Below are positions 17,126 to 23,753 of a DNA stretch of 64,000 bases, in pieces. The stretch comes from JBAXPV01 sp037132075 (GTDB lineage Bacteria > Bacteroidota > Bacteroidia > Bacteroidales > CAIXZF01). Position 1 is the stretch's first letter. Each line of letters begins with the position of its first letter. The notes beneath the pieces were generated by a model, which was not told the DNA's origin, did not search any database, and was given only the letters and a program-made list of their open reading frames with translations. The position numbers were made by a program, and so were the translations under genes. Location of the stretch: the NCBI GenBank assembly GCA_037132075.1, contig JBAXPV010000021.1, positions 1 to 64,000 on the forward strand, written 5' to 3'.

Positions 17126-17551
17126 ATGAAAAGAATCACCTTTTTGCTCCTCATTCTGTGCTTTGTAACAGCTTTTTCAAGCACCATGGCAGGAATCCCA
17201 CCTGCTGTTGTCACAGCTTTTTATGAGAAATACCCGGCAGCCGACAGTGTCAGGTGGGGAAAAATCAATTGCTGTGATTATGAAGCAGAGTTTGTCCTGG
17301 ACGCAAAAAAACTCACAGCGCTGTATAATACAGAAGGTATGTGGCAGGAAACTGCAATAAAAATTTCACTGAAAGATCTGCCAGCTGCCGTTTCAAAAGG
17401 CTTTAATAAAGAATTTGGATCTAAAAAAATAAGCGCTGCCTATTCTTTAGAAATGATTGGAGAGAAAAAACTATTCTATAAAATTGAGTTCAGGAAAGGA
17501 CTTAATTTTACGGATGCGGTTTTTAGCTCTGAAGGGAAACTGGAAGAGTAA
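17126..17551 (+). CDS. Periplasmic PepSY-like (putative beta-lactamase-inhibitor-like) protein
   Basis: A 141-residue exported protein with a signal peptide (cleavage near residue 22, STMAG). The mature part resembles two short BLIP/PepSY-like repeats typical of Bacteroidota: VVTAFYEKYPAADSVRWGK followed by YEAEFVLDAKKLTALYNTEG and WQET, then LPAAVSKGFNKEF with a second strand set. These proteins are periplasmic and their function is unknown; neighbours give no hint. It lies 4 nt downstream of the hicA remnant and converges with the deoxyhypusine-synthase-like gene. Confidence 0.7.
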   Translation: MKRITFLLLILCFVTAFSSTMAGIPPAVVTAFYEKYPAADSVRWGKINCCDYEAEFVLDAKKLTALYNTEGMWQETAIKISLKDLPAAVSKGFNKEFGSKKISAAYSLEMIGEKKLFYKIEFRKGLNFTDAVFSSEGKLEE

Positions 17552-17556
17552 TGGTG

Positions 17557-17617
17557 TAACGGTGTACCAGTTTACCAGTGTAACGGTGAATCGGTACACT
17601 GGTAAACCGGGACACTG
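17557..17617. repeat. Intergenic inverted repeat between convergent genes
   Basis: Short words related to GGTGTAACGGTGTACCAG recur, and CCAGTTTACCAGTGTA pairs with TACACTGGTAAACCGG about 10 nt later (15 of 16 positions). It fills the whole gap between the PepSY-like gene and the deoxyhypusine-synthase-like gene. It could act as a bidirectional transcription stop or be a mobile REP-like unit. Confidence 0.6.
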
Positions 17618-17618
17618 A

Positions 17619-18647
17619 TTAAATTTCTTTATTATCGATCTTTTTTCCCCACTCATACTTCGTCCGGCTCTTCCAGTCAGCGTTGTGATAAACATAGCTG
17701 GTAATCAGCGGAACTACTGAAGTAGCTTCTGCATAGACCATTTGCTCATAGATCGTATCAACTTTCCCCCAGGAAGCAGCTTCTTTCAATGTCGAGCTGG
17801 AACAAGCACCGTCACGTACATCAGCTACCGTGATCTGAACAGCATATTTGTGCATGGGAACTTCTTTGTCAAGGATTTCTGCACAAATCACAGTATCCTG
17901 GGCAAAGTTCTTGGGAACACCACCGCCAATCATAAACAAACCTGAGATTCCTGCTGCCATCTTAATGCGGGTCAGTTCAAGGAAGTCAGCAACCGAGTCA
18001 ATGGAGACATGTTTTTCAGGGTTTTCCCACTGGTGACGAACGAGGCCAAAACCAGCAGAGCTGTCAGAGAAGGCAGGGCAAAAAATTGGAACATTATGCT
18101 CAAAAGCCAACTGAACCAGGGAATTTTTTTTCTTGCTGTGGGTAGTCAGGTAACGGCCCATCTCGCGGATGAATTCTCGGGAAGAGTAAGGACGTGGATC
18201 AAGGCCATCGGCAATCGCTTTAATGCTGCGGTCGCAGTACTGAAGCTCTTCCTCATCAATATAAGTGTCATAAATCCTATCGATATAATTGTCACGCAGG
18301 ACAGTATCATCAACGTAAGGAGTGCCTCTGTAATGTTTGAAACCCAGTGCTTCAAAGAAATCCATATCGACGATACTCGCACCTGTCGCCACGATGGCAT
18401 CGATCATATTATAGCGAATCATATCGGCGTAAACCTGCATACATCCACCGGCGCTGGTACTGCCGGCCAGCGTTAAGATAATGGTACAGTCTTTATCCTC
18501 GATCATCCGTTTCAGAATGTCAGCTGCTGAAGCAGTATCGCGGGATGTAAATGACATCTTACGCATGGCATTAATAATCTGTGTTGAATCGATAGCGGCG
18601 AAATCGACATGTTCAATAGTTTCTCTGAGGAAGTCTTTCTTTTCCAT
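17619..18647 (-). CDS. Deoxyhypusine synthase family protein (probable polyamine aminobutyltransferase)
   Basis: A 342-residue member of the NAD-dependent deoxyhypusine synthase family. The catalytic lysine motif is kept in KEAASWGKVDT (matching the EAVSWGK of eukaryotic enzymes), and the NAD-binding elements LAGSTSAGG and VATGASIVDMDFFEALG are clear. Bacteria lack eIF5A, and characterised bacterial relatives transfer the aminobutyl group of spermidine to putrescine to make homospermidine, so that is the likeliest reaction. It lies 59 nt downstream of an arginine-decarboxylase-like gene, on the same strand, supporting a polyamine role. Exact donor and acceptor are unproven. Confidence 0.87.
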   Translation of the reverse strand: MEKKDFLRETIEHVDFAAIDSTQIINAMRKMSFTSRDTASAADILKRMIEDKDCTIILTLAGSTSAGGCMQVYADMIRYNMIDAIVATGASIVDMDFFEALGFKHYRGTPYVDDTVLRDNYIDRIYDTYIDEEELQYCDRSIKAIADGLDPRPYSSREFIREMGRYLTTHSKKKNSLVQLAFEHNVPIFCPAFSDSSAGFGLVRHQWENPEKHVSIDSVADFLELTRIKMAAGISGLFMIGGGVPKNFAQDTVICAEILDKEVPMHKYAVQITVADVRDGACSSSTLKEAASWGKVDTIYEQMVYAEATSVVPLITSYVYHNADWKSRTKYEWGKKIDNKEI

Positions 18648-18706
18648 GATGTATGCTTGATTATGAATTGACTATGAATGTTTTGGGCTGCAAAAGTACA
18701 AAATTT

Positions 18707-20101
18707 TCAGAAACCCAGGGTCTTTAACATTGACTTATAACTCTGTTCTTTCGCAAACAGGCGGGTATAATACTCACCGTTTTCATCTAACTCAATGATA
18801 ATATGCTTTGGCGAAGGAATAAGGCAATGCTGAATGCCACCAAATCCACCCAAAGCTTCCTGGTAAGCCCCCGTATGAAACAAGCCTATATATTGCGCTT
18901 CCCCGTCATCGGCTTGCTTAGGAAGGAAAACAGCATTTTGATGGGCTTCAGCATTGTAATAATCATGACTGTCGCATGTTAATCCTCCAAGGAATACCCT
19001 TTGATACTCCTGATCCCAGTTGTTTACTGCAAGCAGGATAAAACGTTGGTTGATCGCCCATGTGTCAGGTAAAGTAGTCATGAAAGAACTATCAATCATA
19101 TTCCAAAGTTCCCGGTCATTCTGTTGCTTACGGTCAATAATAGAAAACAAAACAGCGCCACTCTCACCGACAGTATAACTCCCAAACTCGGTAAAGATAT
19201 GGGGTTCAGGAACGCCATTCTGGACACAGATATTTTTAACCTGTGCCACGATTTCATTGGCCATATACTCATATTCATAAGAGAAACCAAGGCTGTTTTT
19301 AATTGGGAAACCACCACCGATATTAATGGAATCAAGTTCAGGACAGATTTTCTTTAGTTCACAATACAACTGAACAGACTTGTTCAACTCATTCCAGTAA
19401 TAAGCTGAGTCTTTGATCCCTGTATTGATAAAGAAGTGAAGCATCTTTAATTCGAAATTCGGATTTTCTTGTATCCTGTCCTTAAAAAGGGGCATGATTT
19501 CCTGAAACCTAATCCCGAGTCTTGAGGTGTAAAAGTCGAACATAGGCTCCTCTTCCGAGGCTATTCTGATCCCAACTTTACACTTGGATGTCATTTTTCC
19601 GTCGTAGTGAGTAATCTCTTCCAGGTTGTCGAGGATAGGAATGACATTGTCGAATCCATTGTTAACCAGGTCAATAATCCCCTGGATATAGGCCGGACGC
19701 TTGAACCCATTGCAGATGACGTAGCTTGATTTCTTCAACTGGCCTATCTCAAGTAGTGTCTCAATTAACTGTATATCAAATGCAGATGAAGTCTCAAGAT
19801 GCACATCGTTCTTAAGTACTTCCTCCAAAATAAAGGAGAAGTGAGAACTCTTAGTACAATAACAATAATAATAATCACCCTGGTAATCAACCTGTGCCAT
19901 GGCAACATTAAACAATCGCTTTGCATTCCGAATATTTTGAGAAATTTTTGGTAAGTAACTTATTTTCAATGGAGTGCCGTATTGCTCAATGATATCCATT
20001 AAAGGAATGTCATGAAAAAACAATTCATTTTCTTCAACCTTAAACTCCTGCTGCGGAAACTCAAATGTTTGTTCAATCAGGTCAATATATTTATTTTTCA
20101 T
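18707..20101 (-). CDS. PLP-dependent arginine/diamino-acid decarboxylase (fold III, short form)
   Basis: A 464-residue alanine-racemase-fold decarboxylase. The PLP lysine is probably in YYYCYCTKSSHFSF near residue 84. SINIGGGFP is the glycine-rich phosphate loop, and FTEFGSYTVGESG and CDSHDYY supply further active-site residues. It is shorter than biosynthetic SpeA (about 630) and lacks the insert domain, so substrate assignment (arginine, or carboxynorspermidine/diaminopimelate-like) rests on context. The adjoining deoxyhypusine-synthase-like gene indicates polyamine synthesis, with agmatine or a diamine as product. No agmatinase or agmatine deiminase lies in the window. Confidence 0.8.
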   Translation of the reverse strand: MKNKYIDLIEQTFEFPQQEFKVEENELFFHDIPLMDIIEQYGTPLKISYLPKISQNIRNAKRLFNVAMAQVDYQGDYYYCYCTKSSHFSFILEEVLKNDVHLETSSAFDIQLIETLLEIGQLKKSSYVICNGFKRPAYIQGIIDLVNNGFDNVIPILDNLEEITHYDGKMTSKCKVGIRIASEEEPMFDFYTSRLGIRFQEIMPLFKDRIQENPNFELKMLHFFINTGIKDSAYYWNELNKSVQLYCELKKICPELDSINIGGGFPIKNSLGFSYEYEYMANEIVAQVKNICVQNGVPEPHIFTEFGSYTVGESGAVLFSIIDRKQQNDRELWNMIDSSFMTTLPDTWAINQRFILLAVNNWDQEYQRVFLGGLTCDSHDYYNAEAHQNAVFLPKQADDGEAQYIGLFHTGAYQEALGGFGGIQHCLIPSPKHIIIELDENGEYYTRLFAKEQSYKSMLKTLGF

Positions 20102-20167
20102 AATATCGGAGTGAGTTAGTTAGGAGTTTTTTTCGCAATCCAACTGAGACGGATGTAATTAATTCGA

Positions 20168-20197
20168 CAAAATTAGTTCTTTCAAACTAAAATTCAA
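20168..20197 (-). promoter_or_regulatory. Candidate promoter of the decarboxylase/deoxyhypusine-synthase-like operon
   Basis: On the minus strand TTG (20197-20195), 19 nt, then TAATTTTG (20175-20168), a good fit to the Bacteroidota -33/-7 pattern. Transcription would start near 20161, about 60 nt before the ATG at 20101. Confidence 0.5.
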
Positions 20198-20266
20198 GGA
20201 AATTATTGTTAATTATAATTTAAAGGGGATTTTGAAAAAAAGCTAAGGAAGATACACTGGTTCGAT

Positions 20267-20319
20267 GCACCTCATCCCCTGTCCCCATCTCCTGGAGATG
20301 GGGACAGGGGACGAGGTGC
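20267..20319. repeat. Near-perfect 26-bp palindromic hairpin
   Basis: GCACCTCATCCCCTGTCCCC (first 20 nt, continuing ATCTCC) pairs with GGAGATGGGGACAGGGGACG (continuing AGGTGC) with one mismatch and a minimal loop. It is GC-rich, unlike the AT-rich flanks, and has no T tract, so it resembles a REP-type or mobile palindrome more than an intrinsic terminator. It lies between the SDR stop and the decarboxylase promoter. Confidence 0.75.
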
Positions 20320-20356
20320 CACAAGAAATAAATCTCAAGAAAAACCAAAGAAATTA

Positions 20357-21061
20357 TTACGGTGTCGAAAGCGCCACCGGCAACACTTTCCCATTAAAGA
20401 CCTTGTGACCGTTTAGTGCAAAATCTTTAATATAAACAGCCATCTGTGCCGGAAGCAGCGGAGCTGCATATCCCGGGAAAGCCTCTGCCAACATCTCAGT
20501 TTGGACAGATCCCAATGCCAGCGCATTTACCTTAATCCCTTTTTCTTTGAATTCTTCAGCCAAACACTCAGTCAAAACAGCCACTGCGCCTTTACTGGCA
20601 CTATATAAAGAGAAACCCGGAAATTTAGCAGAACCCTGGTATCCGCCCATGCTACTAATATTAACAATATGGGTATCCGGCTGCATCAAAGGCAGCAAAA
20701 TCTGTGTGGTCCGGAATACAGCCTTGACATTGGTATCAAACATGGCGTCAAAGTCAACAACACTAAGTTGCTCAAAAGGCTTATTGATCAACTGACCTGC
20801 ATTATTAACAAGTACATCCAGCTTGTCGAAATGCATCTCCACAAAAGCCTTCAGCTCTGAATAAGCTCCCATACTCAAATCAAAACGAAATGGAATGAGC
20901 GTTGACATGTTCAGCGTTGCATACGAAGCACTGCCGCTCATTGCATTCAATGCTTCAAGGCTCCTGGAGATTGCAATGATGGTATGACCGGGCTCTTTTA
21001 AAAACTCCTGGCAAAGTGCAAACCCAATGCCTCTTCCGGCTCCTGTGATGATTATATTCAT
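20357..21061 (-). CDS. Short-chain dehydrogenase/reductase (SDR)
   Basis: A 234-residue classical SDR. The Rossmann motif is ITGAGRGIGFAL (TGxxxGxG) near residues 5-16, followed by NNAGQL, the catalytic Ser in NISSMGGYQGSA and YSASK with the catalytic Tyr and Lys. NAD(P) preference is not clear, though the Ser-Arg after the second strand (AISRS) suggests NADPH. The substrate is unknown. It sits 6 nt after hydF, so it is the last gene of the ftcd-M16-aspA-hydF-SDR run. Confidence 0.9.
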   Translation of the reverse strand: MNIIITGAGRGIGFALCQEFLKEPGHTIIAISRSLEALNAMSGSASYATLNMSTLIPFRFDLSMGAYSELKAFVEMHFDKLDVLVNNAGQLINKPFEQLSVVDFDAMFDTNVKAVFRTTQILLPLMQPDTHIVNISSMGGYQGSAKFPGFSLYSASKGAVAVLTECLAEEFKEKGIKVNALALGSVQTEMLAEAFPGYAAPLLPAQMAVYIKDFALNGHKVFNGKVLPVALSTP

Positions 21062-21067
21062 TTTGTT

Positions 21068-22297
21068 TTATAAATAATCCCTGGAATGATCTGACAATGC
21101 CACAAAAGGGCCAATGGCTCTTTCATAGATCCCATGCATATAGGCGATGGCCATGCCATAATTTGTCACCGGTACTCCCGCATCCACAAATGGCTTTACC
21201 CGGTTCATTATTTGTTTCTTCGTGATGACACAGCCTCCACATTGGATCACTATGGCAAAGCTTGTAATATCTTCAGGGATGGGACTTAATCCTGAAATGA
21301 CTACATATTCAATCCTTTTCCCGCTAAACTGGTTCAGCCAACGCGGAATTTTCATCCGCCCGATATCATCACAACTGACATGATGTGTACAACTCTCGAG
21401 AATAAGCACTTTGTCGCCGTCTTTGAGATTTCCAAGGGCAGGCGTACCTTTCAGGTAGTTGACAAAATCTCCTTTTTGCCTGGCAAGTACAATACTAAAG
21501 CTTGTCAGTGGAATGTCTTTCGGCACTGAGGCATCAGCCTTTAAAAACACCTGGCTGTCGGTGATGACAAGCGCCGGCCTTGGATTCATCTTTTTAATAA
21601 AAGCATCTACTTCTCGCTCTTTCAATACGATAGCCACCCCATCATGATCGAGTACATCCCTGATGACCTGAACCTGTGGCAAGATCATCCTTCCTTCCGG
21701 AGCTTCAATATCAATTGGGGTGATCAGCAATACAACATCTCCGTAGGAGATCAGGTCACCCACCAGCGTTTGTTTCTGCAAAGCTGACTCTGGCATCACC
21801 TCTTTTATAAGTGCTACCAGTTTGCTGGTTTCAGGTTCCTGCTGACATGAAAAATCCAGAATCGGCACCTGGTATCGGTTATCGAGCCTGATGCGCAACT
21901 CAGATTCCAAAGAATGCTGATCAGCTTTGTTGTGTACAATTATATATGGTAAGGAATGTCGGCTGAATTCTTTGATCAGTGCTTTTTCCGGATCGTCAAA
22001 CTGGTTTTCTGCGATAACAAGTATGGCCAGGTCGACAGTCGCCAGGGCCTGCATACTTTTTTCTATCCTTTTCACACCCAATTCCCCAACATCATCGATC
22101 CCGGCAGTGTCTATCAGGATTACTGCGCCAATCCCAGGGATCTCCATCGACTTTTTTACCGGATCGGTTGTGGTACCAGGCGATTCAGAAACGATAGCAA
22201 TATCCTGCCCGGCAAGGGTATTGATCAGCGAGCTCTTGCCATTGTTGCGCCGTCCGAAGATCCCAATATGTGGTTTTGTGTCCCTGCCTTTTGTCAT
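21068..22297 (-). CDS. hydF: [FeFe]-hydrogenase H-cluster maturation GTPase HydF
   Basis: A 409-residue HydF, the scaffold on which the diiron subcluster of [FeFe]-hydrogenase is finished before transfer to the apo-enzyme. It has an N-terminal GTPase domain (P-loop GRRNNGKSS, SPGTTTDPV, DTAGIDD, HNKAD), a dimerisation domain, and a C-terminal cluster domain. The last carries the HydF ligands: ESCTHHVSC near residue 300 and QCGGCV about 50 residues later. HydE, HydG and the hydrogenase are not in the window. It lies 4 nt downstream of aspA. Its presence implies hydrogen metabolism under low oxygen. Confidence 0.93.
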   Translation of the reverse strand: MTKGRDTKPHIGIFGRRNNGKSSLINTLAGQDIAIVSESPGTTTDPVKKSMEIPGIGAVILIDTAGIDDVGELGVKRIEKSMQALATVDLAILVIAENQFDDPEKALIKEFSRHSLPYIIVHNKADQHSLESELRIRLDNRYQVPILDFSCQQEPETSKLVALIKEVMPESALQKQTLVGDLISYGDVVLLITPIDIEAPEGRMILPQVQVIRDVLDHDGVAIVLKEREVDAFIKKMNPRPALVITDSQVFLKADASVPKDIPLTSFSIVLARQKGDFVNYLKGTPALGNLKDGDKVLILESCTHHVSCDDIGRMKIPRWLNQFSGKRIEYVVISGLSPIPEDITSFAIVIQCGGCVITKKQIMNRVKPFVDAGVPVTNYGMAIAYMHGIYERAIGPFVALSDHSRDYL

Positions 22298-22301
22298 GAG
22301 G

Positions 22302-23747
22302 TCATTCTATGAGGTCATTCAGGCTGAATCCCGTTTTTAAGAGGTTTTCCGGCCTGAGAATATCCTGGAGTTTTTTAGGGCTTAAAATTTCCAATTCAGC
22401 GCAGGCTTTAATAATGTTGCATTGCTTCAATTTCATATGCCTGGCTACTTCTGCCGCTTTGTTATAACCCACGAAAGGGCTTAATGCCGTGCAAATTGCC
22501 GGGCTTGACATCAGTCGCTGCGCAGCCACATCAGCATTGACTTGCAGTCCATCAAAAATATTTTGCCCCATTGTCTTGTTACAGGCTATCAACAACTTAA
22601 GGCTTTCTAACAAGGCATGCCCAATGGCAGGCAGGTATGCATTCAGGTCGAGTGCTCCCTGTCCACAAAGTGAGCAAATGAGAATATCGTTGGCATAAAC
22701 TCTATGAGCAGCACTAATCACAAATTCAGAAATAACGGGATTGACTTTCCCCGGCATTATGGAGCTTCCTAACTGTTTCTTTGGCAGGACGATCTCCGGA
22801 TGTCCGTTCAGGTCAGAAGCCAGCAAGCGTAAATCCGAAGCAATCTTTTCAAGGTTAACGGCATGCGCTTTCAGTATCCCGTGAACTTCCACCAGGGAAT
22901 CCAAGTTTGCAGTTGCATCCTGTAAATTCTCCGCCCTGGTGATTGGCAATCCGCTAAGACTTTGAAGTTCCCTGACCACTTCCATGACGAAAAACCTGGG
23001 CACACCTATTCCGGTGCCAATGGCTGAGCCACCGAGGTTGACCACTTTTATCCTTTCGAAACACTTAGACACCCGCCACCAATCGCGTGACAAGGCATCA
23101 TTATAAGTACTGAACAACCTGCCATATGATGATGGCACGGCCTCCTGCATCTGTGTGTAGGCTATTCTCAAGTCGTTACGCGTGGCATTTTCTACAGCCT
23201 CAACTTTGCGTCTTACGGTGTTGATGGAACTTTCCAGGTCCACCAGCAGACGAATTGCTGCAAGTTTGAGTGCAGTAGGGATAACATCATTCGTTGACTG
23301 AAAAATATTGGCATCTTCAATGGGATCGACCCGGCTGTAATTGCCAGGTTGATCACCCAAAAGCTGCAAGGCGCGGTTCGCCAGGATTTCATTCACATTC
23401 ATATTGATGCTCGTGCCGGCACTACCCTGCATTGCCGGGACGATAAACTGTTCAAAGTGAAGGCCATTACTCAGTTCTGTTGCCGCTTGAATCAAGGAAT
23501 CACTGATTTCACCAGGAATCATACGTAATGCCGGCATCGTGGCATCCGCAGGCCTATCTTTTAAGGCTTTTTCAAATTTCACAAAGGTCTGGTAACAGGC
23601 AAGTTTTACAATCCCTATTGCCTGGAACCATTCCTTGTGAAATAACGATTGATCCGGGAAGTTCTCCCTGGCCCTGACAGCGTGAATCCCATAAAGGGCT
23701 TCTGCCGGAAGCTCAAGTTCGCCAATAAAGTCCTTCTCTTTACGCAT
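22302..23747 (-). CDS. aspA: Aspartate ammonia-lyase
   Basis: A 481-residue member of the fumarase/aspartase superfamily, from the ATG at 23745-23747. The N-terminal ELELPAEALYGIHAVRAREN is aspartase-like (fumarases read GAQTQRS here), and the signature SSIMPGKVNPVISEF supplies the mobile catalytic-Ser loop. The reaction is L-aspartate to fumarate plus ammonia. It lies between the M16 peptidase (6-nt gap) and hydF (4-nt gap). I recall similar aspA-hydF pairing in other Bacteroidota hydrogenase-maturation loci; ammonia may feed the azadithiolate bridge. Fumarase activity is the main alternative. Confidence 0.86.
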   Translation of the reverse strand: MRKEKDFIGELELPAEALYGIHAVRARENFPDQSLFHKEWFQAIGIVKLACYQTFVKFEKALKDRPADATMPALRMIPGEISDSLIQAATELSNGLHFEQFIVPAMQGSAGTSINMNVNEILANRALQLLGDQPGNYSRVDPIEDANIFQSTNDVIPTALKLAAIRLLVDLESSINTVRRKVEAVENATRNDLRIAYTQMQEAVPSSYGRLFSTYNDALSRDWWRVSKCFERIKVVNLGGSAIGTGIGVPRFFVMEVVRELQSLSGLPITRAENLQDATANLDSLVEVHGILKAHAVNLEKIASDLRLLASDLNGHPEIVLPKKQLGSSIMPGKVNPVISEFVISAAHRVYANDILICSLCGQGALDLNAYLPAIGHALLESLKLLIACNKTMGQNIFDGLQVNADVAAQRLMSSPAICTALSPFVGYNKAAEVARHMKLKQCNIIKACAELEILSPKKLQDILRPENLLKTGFSLNDLIE

Positions 23748-23753
23748 CAATAC

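Noticed and set aside
20267..20319. Intrinsic terminator
   Set aside because: The stem is not followed by a T tract on either strand.
22302..23747. Class II fumarase
   Set aside because: The N-terminal block reads YGIHAVRAREN, as in aspartases, not GAQTQRS; fumarase activity is kept only as an alternative.
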